From NCBI GenBank assembly GCA_030670375.1, contig DAOVBT010000068.1, forward strand, positions 1 to 8,017: a DNA stretch of 8,017 nucleotides, given 5' to 3'. Every line of letters begins with the position of its first letter. Positions within the stretch are counted from its first letter, which is position 1. The notes below the pieces were generated by a model. That model was not told the DNA's origin, did no database searches, and saw only the letters and a program-made list of their open reading frames with translations. Shown here piece by piece: positions 1 to 7,009 of this stretch. Both the position numbers and the translations under genes were made by a program. This DNA comes from Candidatus Aminicenantota bacterium. Lineage in GTDB: Bacteria; Acidobacteriota; Aminicenantia; Aminicenantales; Aminicenantaceae.

Positions 1-145
1 AGTGTCCTTGAAAAAAAGACTCATTGACCGTTACATTTTTGATGGCCACAATAGACTTGCCCTTTTCCAGTTTTAGAACCCGATCCACCAATAAAAAGGG
101 ATACCGGTGGGGAAGAATGCGGAGGATTTTTTCTATATTGAACAA
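1..145 (-). CDS. fabZ: 3-hydroxyacyl-[acyl-carrier-protein] dehydratase FabZ, N-terminal part (cut by the left edge)
   Basis: FabZ dehydrates (3R)-hydroxyacyl-ACP to trans-2-enoyl-ACP in cytoplasmic type II fatty acid synthesis, and competes with the lipid A enzymes for 3-hydroxymyristoyl-ACP. Translating the minus strand from 145 gives 48 codons with the family's typical N-terminus: ILPHRYPFLLVDRV at residues 10-23, then GKSIVAIKNVTVNE at 29-42 and FFQGH at 44-48. His48 is the last complete codon and matches the catalytic His of the QGHFPG motif; the catalytic Glu lies outside the window. The start is TTG at 145-143. The frame is closed upstream by the skp stop (the two genes share a frame) and no ATG or GTG is available before the conserved region. 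Only 6 nt separate it from skp. A purine-rich AAGGG lies about 16 nt upstream inside the skp end, so ribosome binding looks weak and coupling to skp translation is likely. Identity is confident; the start is probable. Confidence 0.93.
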   Translation of the reverse strand, partial: MFNIEKILRILPHRYPFLLVDRVLKLEKGKSIVAIKNVTVNESFFQGH

Positions 146-151
146 CTTTGT

Positions 152-688
152 TTATTCGGAGCCCTTTGAGGCGTCATATTTTTGGATGATTTCCTGCGTG
201 AGGTCCACAGCAGGATTAAAATAGATGATGCCACTTCCCCCTATGTCGAAAATCAGATCCAAGTTTTTTTCCTTTCCGACATCAGTGATGATCGGACGGA
301 GTTCAGTCTGGAGCCTATTAAAAAGTCGCTGGGTGAGGTCATTCAGCTCTCGGCGTGAATCTTCAACAAAGCGTGCTCTTTCTGTTCTTCGTTTATCCAG
401 ATCTGCCATGAGATTAGTCAAAGCCTCTTGGCTGAGCGTAAGTCTCTGCGTGTTGAGCCTTGTTTCAAGATCGCGGATTTTATCATCGAGCCGGACCAAG
501 TCTTCCTGGAGTGTTTTGTTTTTGGCTTCGAGCTGGGCCGTGACTCTTTTCCCTTCCTGTGATTTCTGGAGCACTTCTTCGGAGTTAACCACGCCAACCT
601 TCATGGGTTGCTGAGCATACCCCAAAGATACCAAGCCAGCTACAAACAGAACCAGCAGGATTTTTTTACTTGTGCTTCTCCATTCCAT
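152..688 (-). CDS. skp: Skp/OmpH family periplasmic outer-membrane-protein chaperone
   Basis: Skp-family proteins form trimers that hold unfolded outer-membrane proteins in the periplasm and deliver them to the Bam complex. This 178-residue protein has the expected layout. A signal peptide covers residues 1-25: a basic N-terminus with KK at 8-9, a hydrophobic core ILLVLFVAGLV at 10-20, and probable cleavage after GYA. A short strand KVGVVNSEEVL (30-40) is followed by a long charged, heptad-like coiled coil at about 40-135 (tentacle helices) and a C-terminal strand/helix segment with LDLIFD (143-148) and a final amphipathic helix. The length is close to the 160-180 residues usual for OmpH proteins. 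Start ATG at 688 is set by a very good Shine-Dalgarno AAGGAGG 6 nt upstream. It lies 42 nt downstream of bamA, the classic bamA-skp arrangement, and 6 nt before fabZ. Coiled-coil proteins are weak in sequence identity, but neighbours and fold pattern agree. Confidence 0.92.
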   Translation of the reverse strand: MEWRSTSKKILLVLFVAGLVSLGYAQQPMKVGVVNSEEVLQKSQEGKRVTAQLEAKNKTLQEDLVRLDDKIRDLETRLNTQRLTLSQEALTNLMADLDKRRTERARFVEDSRRELNDLTQRLFNRLQTELRPIITDVGKEKNLDLIFDIGGSGIIYFNPAVDLTQEIIQKYDASKGSE

Positions 689-694
689 CCTAAA

Positions 695-701
695 CCTCCT
701 T
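695..701 (-). promoter_or_regulatory. Ribosome binding site of skp
   Basis: AAGGAGG on the minus strand lies 6 nt before the ATG at 688-686. It is the strongest Shine-Dalgarno match in the window and fixes the skp start. It suggests skp is translated strongly and independently of bamA. Confidence 0.8.
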
Positions 702-730
702 TTTTGGAATCGGTTTTTTCGTGTCTTTCG

Positions 731-3082
731 CTAAAATGTGGTTCCTATCGCGAAACGAAATGCGAAATTGGAATCATCAAGATAGATTTTTTTGTTATTA
801 TAAGCAAAAATGAGCCTGAAGGGAACACGCAAAGCCGGAACAAAAATTCTCAACTCCAATCCCGTTGAGTAGTACATGTCGCTGAAACTAATCTTCTGAT
901 TTCTTGCCAGAGCATTCCCGATGTCGAAAAAGAAAATGGTGTAGATCGGCCCGCCCACGGGAATGATATATTCGGCATTCACGACCAGGGATTTCTCACC
1001 CCCAAGGTTTCGACCATCTTCGTTACGAGGTCCGATGGTGTAGATCTCATATCCTCGGATAGATCGCTCACCTCCTAAATAAAACCGCTCCCAGTAAGGA
1101 ATATCAGATCCTCCGATAGATGTGAGGTACGAGTATTCGAAATGAATCCCGAATCTCTGCTCCCCGAAAGTGGGTTGATAGTGAGTGAATTCGAATCGCG
1201 GTTTGATAAATTTGATATCCCCCCCAAGCGGACCACCAGCAAATTTAACCGACGCCAAAACCAGAGATCCTCTCGATGGTGTCAGTGGACTATCGATGGT
1301 GCTCTTGTATAGCGTGGGTGTGATGCTGCTTATGTTGTATTTTCCGTATCCATACGAGCCGTAATAATAGGGATTTGTGTAACCGCCAAGGCCACCGCCA
1401 GAGCCATAATAGGGATTATAGTATGCGTCATATTCAATGCTCGGTTCAAACATTTCGAGATACTGTAAGCTGTACACAAGACCTGTTCTCCAGTATCCGA
1501 ATACCCTTGCGTTGGCTTGAATATCGATTCCCCTCGATTTTTGGTCGAATAGGCCAGGATATTTATTAAAACGGTTGTATACGTTAAACCCGAGAGTCAG
1601 CGGGAGATCAAAAACATACGGCTCTGAGAATCCGAAGGAGTAGTTCTTCACCCTTTTTCCGTACTGGACACCCAGTTCAAGAGTTTCTCCAGCACCTAAA
1701 AAGTTCACCGTAGAGTAGCTCATTGCCACAAAAGTCCCCTCGTACCCGCTGTAGCCTGCCGTAAACTGGATATTGTTCCGCTGCAATTCCTTGACTCGGA
1801 GGGTGATGTCGAGCCGATTCGGATCTTCGGGATCGGGCTTGATATCCGGCTCTCCCTCCAACTCTACCAATCCCAACTGCCTCATCCTGAGGATGCTATC
1901 TTTGAAAATGGCCAAACTGAAACGCATGCCTTCGGTAAGCAAAATTTCCCTTCGAATGACCCTATCCTTGGTGTATGTGTTTCCCTTGATGATAAGACGA
2001 TTGACATAAAACACATCGCCTTCTTGGATATTGAATGTGACGTTGACAAGTTTTCTCTTGGGATCCAGGCTCTCAACAGGCATGATCTGTGCGCCCAGGT
2101 ATCCTGTATCATTGTACAGCTCTCTTATTTTCTCTATCGAGTCCTCACGCTGCTTTGTGCTGTAAATTTCCCCTTTTTTCAGCTGGATGAGTTTTTGCAA
2201 ATACTGTGTGGAGATGATTTGGTTCCCTTCGATTTTGACATCACCCACAAAATACCTGTAGCCAGGGTCAACGGGGATGATAATCTTTTTCATCGTTTGT
2301 TTTTTAAAGAAGATCGTTCTCTTGGTTATATCCTCGATACGAGGCTCTCCGATCGAAGCTTCCATATACCCGTGTTCCTGAAGTCTCTTTTTCAGGCTGG
2401 CGATATCCTCATCCAGTTTGTTCGGCTTGTAAGAATCCTTTCCAGTAATCCAAGCAAAAACGCTATGTTCTCTGTTCTCGGAAATCGCTCCTCGAAGAGT
2501 GCTTTCGCGCAGTTTTGTCCTCCCCTCGAAGGCAATTTCTCCGACCCTTAATTTGGGGCCTTCATCGACATTAAAAATGATTTCGATCTCATTATTCCCC
2601 TTTTTTTCGGTTTTGACCTCGACTTTTCCGTCCAAAAGGCCCTTTTCCAACAGAAGGTCTTGAATAGTCGCAGTGATCCTCTGAATCTTAAAAGGACTGT
2701 AGTAGGAATAGGGAAGAATATTTTCATCATTTTCTTTGAGTTTTTCGACAATATCTTTTTCTTTCACCTTTTTACCGGTCTTGTAGGTGATTTCTTTAAC
2801 AATCGGATTCTCTTCGATCGTGATCCTGATGATCTTTCCGCTTGTCCCTTGATCCTGTTCGATCTTGATGTTGGCAAAAAAGCCAGTCGACCATAAAACC
2901 TTGAAATCCCGTTTCAACAAATTTTCGTTGAAGTACTCCCCCTCTCTTGAGGAAAGGTAATACATGATGGTTTCACGGGTAACCCTATCGTTTCCGACAA
3001 TTTCTATCTTCTCCACCACATCTTGCCCAAACATAAACAGGGGTAGAAGGCTGAAAATCAATACAAAAATCAGTCTTTTCAT
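731..3082 (-). CDS. bamA: BamA, outer membrane beta-barrel assembly factor (Omp85 family)
   Basis: BamA is the outer-membrane core of the Bam machine that folds and inserts beta-barrel proteins. The 783-residue product has a signal peptide (1-19, KRLIFVLIFSLLPLF core, probable cleavage after FMFG) and five POTRA domains at roughly 21-91, 92-175, 178-272, 277-356 and 357-432. The POTRA starts are recognisable as VVEKIEIVGN, IVKEITYK, LRVGEIAFEG, YFVGDVKIEGN and FYVNRLIIKGN. A 16-strand-type Omp85 barrel follows to the end. The loop-6 signature appears as IRGYE at 675-679, with the invariant Arg at 676, inside a GGERSIRGYE context. The protein ends in an aromatic beta-signal with terminal Phe783. 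Length is close to the E. coli protein (about 810). An unusual Gly/Tyr-rich stretch at 551-582 is predicted to be an extracellular loop. The ATG at 3082 is supported by AAGGA 7 nt upstream. The gene sits between lolD (76-nt gap) and skp (42-nt gap), the usual outer-membrane biogenesis neighbourhood. Confidence 0.97.
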   Translation of the reverse strand: MKRLIFVLIFSLLPLFMFGQDVVEKIEIVGNDRVTRETIMYYLSSREGEYFNENLLKRDFKVLWSTGFFANIKIEQDQGTSGKIIRITIEENPIVKEITYKTGKKVKEKDIVEKLKENDENILPYSYYSPFKIQRITATIQDLLLEKGLLDGKVEVKTEKKGNNEIEIIFNVDEGPKLRVGEIAFEGRTKLRESTLRGAISENREHSVFAWITGKDSYKPNKLDEDIASLKKRLQEHGYMEASIGEPRIEDITKRTIFFKKQTMKKIIIPVDPGYRYFVGDVKIEGNQIISTQYLQKLIQLKKGEIYSTKQREDSIEKIRELYNDTGYLGAQIMPVESLDPKRKLVNVTFNIQEGDVFYVNRLIIKGNTYTKDRVIRREILLTEGMRFSLAIFKDSILRMRQLGLVELEGEPDIKPDPEDPNRLDITLRVKELQRNNIQFTAGYSGYEGTFVAMSYSTVNFLGAGETLELGVQYGKRVKNYSFGFSEPYVFDLPLTLGFNVYNRFNKYPGLFDQKSRGIDIQANARVFGYWRTGLVYSLQYLEMFEPSIEYDAYYNPYYGSGGGLGGYTNPYYYGSYGYGKYNISSITPTLYKSTIDSPLTPSRGSLVLASVKFAGGPLGGDIKFIKPRFEFTHYQPTFGEQRFGIHFEYSYLTSIGGSDIPYWERFYLGGERSIRGYEIYTIGPRNEDGRNLGGEKSLVVNAEYIIPVGGPIYTIFFFDIGNALARNQKISFSDMYYSTGLELRIFVPALRVPFRLIFAYNNKKIYLDDSNFAFRFAIGTTF
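1337..1432 (-). repeat. Gly/Tyr-rich low-complexity loop in BamA with a 12-nt direct repeat
   Basis: Codons 551-582 of bamA encode a stretch made largely of Tyr, Gly, Asn and Pro, with NPYYG at 556-560 and NPYYYG at 570-575. At DNA level (plus strand) ataatagggatt occurs exactly at 1364-1375 and 1406-1417, 42 nt (14 codons) apart and in frame. This fits an in-frame duplication that lengthened a surface loop of the barrel. The loop position is inferred from its lack of amphipathic strand pattern between strand-like segments. Confidence 0.6.
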
Positions 3083-3089
3083 AACTTTA

Positions 3090-3094
3090 TCCTT
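3090..3094 (-). promoter_or_regulatory. Ribosome binding site of bamA
   Basis: AAGGA on the minus strand lies 7 nt before the bamA ATG (3082-3080). The spacing is optimal and places the start directly before the signal peptide. The rest of the 76-nt gap between lolD and bamA shows no convincing promoter or terminator. Confidence 0.6.
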
Positions 3095-3158
3095 ATACCA
3101 TATTCTCCCTGAAAAATAAAGACACTCAGGGGTAATTTAGCCCAACATAATTAAAACT

Positions 3159-3845
3159 CTAGAGGTGGGATAAAAGTTTCAACTGACCCCTCTCCATCAA
3201 AAACACTCTATCACAAAAATCAGCAACTTTTTCATTATGCGTAACAATAATCGAGGAGAGGTCTTTTTCGGAGTGAAGGGAACGAATGAGTTCTAAAATA
3301 CTCTGGCCTGTTTTCCAATCCAAGTTACCGGTCGGCTCATCGGCCAGCAGCAGCTTTGGCTCGTTGATCAGGGACCTTGCGATGGCCACTCGCTGTTGCT
3401 CTCCACCAGATAGTTTACCAGGACGGAGGTCCGCTTTCTCCTCCAACAGCACTTCCCTGAGGAGTTTGAATGCCCTTTCAAAAGCCTTTTTCTTTTCGAC
3501 TCCTCCGATGAGGAGCGGGAATGCCACATTTTCCAAAGACGTGAATTCGGGAAGAAGGTGGTAGAATTGAAAGATAAAGCCGATCTTCCTGTTCCTTATC
3601 CTGGTTCTATCCCGTTTGCTCAGTCGGAACACATCCTCCCCTTCGAGAAAAACATTTCCACTGGTGGGGGTATCAAGTCCGGCGATGAGATTGAGGAAGG
3701 TTGTCTTTCCGACACCCGAAACACCCATGATCGCAGCAATCTTCCCCTTTTCAAGCTCAAAATTCAATTTTTCGAAAACACAGAGCGTCCCTTTGGGTAG
3801 GGGATATTCCTTGCCCAGATCTTCTGTCTTGAGTATGTTATTCAT
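3159..3845 (-). CDS. lolD: Lipoprotein-releasing ABC transporter ATP-binding protein LolD
   Basis: LolD is the cytoplasmic ATPase of the LolCDE-type complex that extracts outer-membrane lipoproteins from the inner membrane and hands them to LolA. The 228-residue protein has all ABC motifs in order: Walker A GVSGVGKTT (41-49), Q-loop Gln93 in FIFQFYHLLPEFTSLENV, signature LSGGEQ (145-150), Walker B LLLADE (165-170) with catalytic Glu170, D-loop NLD (174-176) and switch His203. The FYHLLPEFTSLENV segment and length are typical of the LolD/MacB/FtsE family. The assignment to Lol rather than MacB or a general exporter rests on the adjacent LolC/E permease and bamA. The ATG at 3845 overlaps the permease stop by 8 nt (ATGAATAA). 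No clear Shine-Dalgarno precedes it, so translational coupling to the permease gene is likely. No motif residue is missing. Confidence 0.94.
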   Translation of the reverse strand: MNNILKTEDLGKEYPLPKGTLCVFEKLNFELEKGKIAAIMGVSGVGKTTFLNLIAGLDTPTSGNVFLEGEDVFRLSKRDRTRIRNRKIGFIFQFYHLLPEFTSLENVAFPLLIGGVEKKKAFERAFKLLREVLLEEKADLRPGKLSGGEQQRVAIARSLINEPKLLLADEPTGNLDWKTGQSILELIRSLHSEKDLSSIIVTHNEKVADFCDRVFLMERGQLKLLSHL

Positions 3846-5055
3846 ATTTTAATGCCACCACGGGATCGATTTTAGACGCCCTGTGGGAAGGAAAGAGTGT
3901 CGAAAGAAAACTGATCAGCAGGGCAACCCCGATGATCAAAGCAAGGTCAAGGAATTTCAGACGAAACGGCACATAGGCGATATGATAAATATCCACGGGG
4001 ACTTTAATGAGTTCGAACGTGTTTGCCAGCCAGTTCCAAAACAAACCCAAGGCGGTTCCGGCAGTCGTCCCGATAATCCCGATCATAGCGCCTTGGAAGA
4101 AAAATATTTTCCTGATGTTTTTCGCCGTTGCGCCCATAGCGATAAGGATTCCTATTTCCCTAGTTTTATCCATGACCATCAAAATGAGAGTGGCCACGAT
4201 GTTCAGAGCAGCCACGATAACAATGAGTGTGATAGTCAAAAATAGAAGTTGTTTCTCCAGTTTTAAGGCAGAAAAAAGCGGCTTATTCATCTCCATCCAG
4301 GTTGTGACATAGGTCTCTGCAGGCAGGACATTTTTGATGCGATCAGCCACTTCCTCGGCACGAAAAATATTGCTGATGCGAATCTGAAGAAGGTTAATTT
4401 TATCTCCCAACTTGAATAATTTTTGTGCAGCTTCCAGAGAAACCAAAGCTGTGGCATTGTCAAATTCATACAGCCCGGTGTGGAAGATGCCGGTGACCAT
4501 ATATCTCTTCTGCCGGGGGATCAGGGCAGTGGGTGAAAGCCGGAAGGATGGGGTTAAAACATTCACCTGATCACCGATACCTGCTCCGGTATTCAAAGCC
4601 AGGTCCCGGCCCAATAAAATGCCGGGTATTTTTTCGTCAGGCTCAGGGAGGCGGCCCTGCAGGTCCTGGAGCCACTTGGTGGATTTCCTCTCCAGGTCAA
4701 AATCGATTCCCCTGAGAACACCAGGAGAATTCTTATACGGCCCGGTTAGCAGAATATAATCATAAACAACAGGAGAGACATTGACCACTTCTTCATCGGC
4801 CTCCAACTTTTCCATGAGTTGAGAGTAATCGCTTAGCCCTTCCCCGAGATAATGTTGAACCATGAGGTGAGCAGTCGACCCCAGTATCTTATCCTGAACA
4901 TCGTCCTGAAAACCCGTGATAAGGGCGATGGCGATAATGAGGGCCATAACGCCTATGGCTATCCCCAGGGTGGAGATGAAGGTGATCACGGAAATAAACG
5001 CCTGCTTCCGCTTTGCCGTCAGATATCGCCTGGCAACGAACAATTCAAAATTCAT
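3838..5055 (-). CDS. lolC: Lipoprotein-releasing ABC transporter permease, LolC/LolE family
   Basis: This is the inner-membrane permease of the lipoprotein-releasing transporter working with LolD. The 405-residue protein has the LolC/E/FtsX-MacB topology: an N-terminal amphipathic start FELFVARRYL (3-12), TM1 at about 20-48, a large periplasmic domain at about 50-265, then three TM segments at about 268-295, 316-342 and 366-388. A conserved cytoplasmic coupling segment KTREIGILIAMGAT (297-310) precedes TM3, and the tail PSHRASKIDPVVALKYE (389-405) is the family's closing motif. Length matches LolC/E (about 400-415). The start at 5055 is 13 nt after lysS; the upstream sequence is A-rich with no clear Shine-Dalgarno. 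Only one such permease is present here, next to one lolD, so the complex may be a homodimer (as proposed for LolF-type systems) or a second permease may be encoded elsewhere. LolC and LolE cannot be told apart from sequence alone here. Confidence 0.92.
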   Translation of the reverse strand: MNFELFVARRYLTAKRKQAFISVITFISTLGIAIGVMALIIAIALITGFQDDVQDKILGSTAHLMVQHYLGEGLSDYSQLMEKLEADEEVVNVSPVVYDYILLTGPYKNSPGVLRGIDFDLERKSTKWLQDLQGRLPEPDEKIPGILLGRDLALNTGAGIGDQVNVLTPSFRLSPTALIPRQKRYMVTGIFHTGLYEFDNATALVSLEAAQKLFKLGDKINLLQIRISNIFRAEEVADRIKNVLPAETYVTTWMEMNKPLFSALKLEKQLLFLTITLIVIVAALNIVATLILMVMDKTREIGILIAMGATAKNIRKIFFFQGAMIGIIGTTAGTALGLFWNWLANTFELIKVPVDIYHIAYVPFRLKFLDLALIIGVALLISFLSTLFPSHRASKIDPVVALKYE

Positions 5056-5068
5056 GTTTGTTTCTTTT

Positions 5069-6565
5069 TTACTGTTTCGGTCGGAGGAGCGGAAACAGGA
5101 TGACTTCCCTTATGGATTTTTTGTTCGCCAATATCATGACAAGCCGGTCGATTCCGATCCCTTCCCCTCCGGTAGGAGGCATGCCGTACTCCAAAGTCTG
5201 GATGTAATCCAAGTCGATCATATGCGATTCATCATCTCCTTTTTTCCTCTCCTCGGCCTGCTGTTCAAATCTCCTCCTCTGTTCCTCAGGATCGGTTAAC
5301 TCGCTGAAGGCATTGGCGATCTCCATTCCTGCGATGATGAGTTCGAATCTTTCGGCCTCATCGGGATTATCCTTTGCGGCCTTGGCCAAAGGGGAAACTT
5401 CTTTGGGAGGATTGGTGATAAAAGTCGGTTGGATGAGTTGGTGCTTCACGTTTTTATCAAAAATAATATCCAGCGCTTTCCCGAGGGAAAGAGATTTGCT
5501 ATCCGGAGCAAGTGTTGAAGCCAATTCCAAAATCCCAGCCTTATCATCAAACCTATTCGGGGCAAGGCCGCTGTACTCGCGTAAAGCCTGCATAAATTTT
5601 ATTCTCTTCCAAGGTCTTTTCAACGAAATCCTGTGTTCCCCAAAAGGAATTTCATCGGTTCCTAACAGAGTTTTGCCGAGGTAACAGATCAATTCTTCGG
5701 TCATGTCCATCATGTCATTATAATCGCTGTAGGCCCGGTACCATTCCAACATCGTGAATTCCGGGTTGTGTTCGGAAGAAATTCCCTCATTACGGAAACT
5801 CCGATTGATCTCATAAACGCGCTCCAAGCCTCCCACAATCAGCCTTTTGAGATACAATTCCGGCGCGATACGCAAATACAAGTCCATCCCAAGAGCATTG
5901 TGAAAAGTTTTAAACGGCCGTGCTAGAGCCCCGCCGGGAATGGCCTGCATCATCGGGGTTTCGACTTCGATAAAACCCCTTTCATCAAAGAATTTTCTGA
6001 TGTGGCCCATGATTAAACTCCTGAGCCTGAATACATCGCTTTCTCCAGGATTCATGATCAAATCAAGATGGCGTTTTCTGTAGCGGAGCTCCACATCTTG
6101 CAGGCCATGCCATTTCTCTGGCAGGGGATGCAGGCATTTGGCCAAAAACACAAAAGATTCGGCCATTGTGGTGAGCTCTCCGGTCCTCGTTTTAAACAGA
6201 ATGCCCTTTATTGCCAGCATATCTCCGATATCAACAAAAGAGAACACAGTGTAGTTTTTTTCACTCACCTTGTCTTCTCGCAAGTAAACTTGCAGTTTTC
6301 CTTTGCTGTCCCCGATATGAAAGAACGTCGCTCTGCCCATCTTGCGGATAGACATGATCCTTCCCGGCACAAAAACTTCGATTTTTTTCTCCTCCAGTTC
6401 TTCTGAGGAAAGCTCGGAATAATCCGTGAGGACATCCATAATGGTATGGGAAGGGGAGACATTATGAGGAAAGAGGTCTATTCCCTCCTGGGCAAGTTTT
6501 TCCATTTTCTGCTCACGAGCAATCTCTTGATCGATCTTTTTGGATTCATTTTTTGTATCAGACAT
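5069..6565 (-). CDS. lysS: Lysyl-tRNA synthetase, class II (LysRS)
   Basis: It charges tRNA-Lys with lysine in the cytoplasm using ATP. The 498-residue protein matches bacterial class II LysRS (E. coli about 505) from end to end. A short charged helical leader (1-60) is followed by an OB-fold anticodon-binding domain at about 63-145 (VPGRIMSIRKMGRATFFHI at its start). The linker RYRKRHLDLI (161-170) leads into the catalytic domain, with motif 1 around FFDERGFIEVETPMM (192-206), PGGALARPF (210-218), motif 2 FRNEGISSEHNPEFTMLEWY (257-276) with ATP-binding Arg258, and motif 3 GIGIDRL (469-475) with Arg474. The C-terminal SIREVILFPLLRP is characteristic. ATG at 6565 overlaps the nusB end by 8 nt (ATGTCTGA) and has GAGGA 8 nt upstream. 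lysS directly before lolC-lolD is a linkage known from Geobacter-like bacteria. No missing active-site residue was noticed. Confidence 0.98.
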   Translation of the reverse strand: MSDTKNESKKIDQEIAREQKMEKLAQEGIDLFPHNVSPSHTIMDVLTDYSELSSEELEEKKIEVFVPGRIMSIRKMGRATFFHIGDSKGKLQVYLREDKVSEKNYTVFSFVDIGDMLAIKGILFKTRTGELTTMAESFVFLAKCLHPLPEKWHGLQDVELRYRKRHLDLIMNPGESDVFRLRSLIMGHIRKFFDERGFIEVETPMMQAIPGGALARPFKTFHNALGMDLYLRIAPELYLKRLIVGGLERVYEINRSFRNEGISSEHNPEFTMLEWYRAYSDYNDMMDMTEELICYLGKTLLGTDEIPFGEHRISLKRPWKRIKFMQALREYSGLAPNRFDDKAGILELASTLAPDSKSLSLGKALDIIFDKNVKHQLIQPTFITNPPKEVSPLAKAAKDNPDEAERFELIIAGMEIANAFSELTDPEEQRRRFEQQAEERKKGDDESHMIDLDYIQTLEYGMPPTGGEGIGIDRLVMILANKKSIREVILFPLLRPKQ

Positions 6566-6998
6566 CTTTTTCTTCCTCGGGCGCTTTTTTCATCGACTGA
6601 ATTTCTTTTCTAACGGCATCCAATATCCCGTTGACAAAAGTAGCTCCGTCCTCACTGCTGTACTTTTTTGCAATTTCTATGGCTTCGTTGATAACAATCG
6701 CAGGGGCAAGGTTCTCTTCATACAGAAGCTCGCAGACTGCCATCCTCAAGATGTTGCGGTCCACGATAGCCATCCGAGATATGCGCCAGTTCGCAGAAAC
6801 GGATTGAATGAGACGGTCGATGTTTTCACGATGAGACGTGATTTTGTCCACAAGCCATCGACTGTGCTCCTTGATCTCTTTTGTGGCCCTTTTGTTCTTC
6901 CAAAAGGAATCGAAGACATTTTCCGGTTTGGAGTTGTCAAATTCCAGCTGGAAAAGAACCTGAAGCGTGTATTCTCGGGCTTTACGTCTTTTACCCAT
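6558..6998 (-). CDS. nusB: Transcription antitermination factor NusB
   Basis: NusB with NusE (ribosomal protein S10) binds boxA RNA and supports rRNA antitermination. From the ATG at 6998 the product is 146 residues and begins MGKRRKAREYTLQVLFQLE, the standard NusB N-terminus with its Arg-rich RNA-binding start. The second half carries the family's conserved stretch around VDRNILRMAVCELLY and INEAIEIAKKYSSEDGATFVNGILD. It is all-helical in appearance and ends in a charged, Lys/Glu-rich tail. A TTG in frame at 7013-7011 would add five residues and overlap the ribH stop (TTGA). It has an AAAGGA about 12 nt upstream, whereas the ATG has no clear Shine-Dalgarno. Homology favours the ATG and the ribosome signal favours the TTG. 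The gene follows ribH, a widely conserved pairing, and its end overlaps the lysS start by 8 nt. Confidence 0.95.
   Translation of the reverse strand: MGKRRKAREYTLQVLFQLEFDNSKPENVFDSFWKNKRATKEIKEHSRWLVDKITSHRENIDRLIQSVSANWRISRMAIVDRNILRMAVCELLYEENLAPAIVINEAIEIAKKYSSEDGATFVNGILDAVRKEIQSMKKAPEEEKDV
6574..6578 (-). promoter_or_regulatory. Ribosome binding site of lysS inside the nusB 3' end
   Basis: GAGGA on the minus strand lies within the last nusB codons, 8 nt before the lysS ATG at 6565-6563. It supports that start, although the ATG lies inside nusB and overlaps its stop. Confidence 0.6.
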
Positions 6999-7009
6999 AA
7001 AGGTGTCGT

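Noticed and set aside
225..614. Plus-strand Ser/Arg-rich open frame of 129 codons opposite skp.
   Set aside because: Its Ser/Arg/Leu-rich composition is what the reverse complement of a charged coiled-coil gene produces. There is no independent evidence for a gene.
2024..2551. Plus-strand open frame of 175 codons opposite bamA.
   Set aside because: It lies antisense to conserved POTRA domains, has no recognisable family motifs or ribosome site, and is best explained as a shadow frame.
3129..3143. Imperfect palindrome GGGCTAAATTACCCC (minus strand) followed by a T-rich stretch in the lolD-bamA gap, as a possible terminator or operator.
   Set aside because: The stem is short with a C-C mismatch and would leave a one-base loop, so it cannot fold as a hairpin of useful strength. 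No repeat of it elsewhere suggests a regulator site.
3083..3158. Possible internal promoter for bamA with TATAAG at about 3092-3097 (minus strand).
   Set aside because: The matching -35 position (TTTATT) is poor, and transcription would start at or beyond the Shine-Dalgarno, removing the bamA ribosome site. No sigma-E-like pair was seen either.
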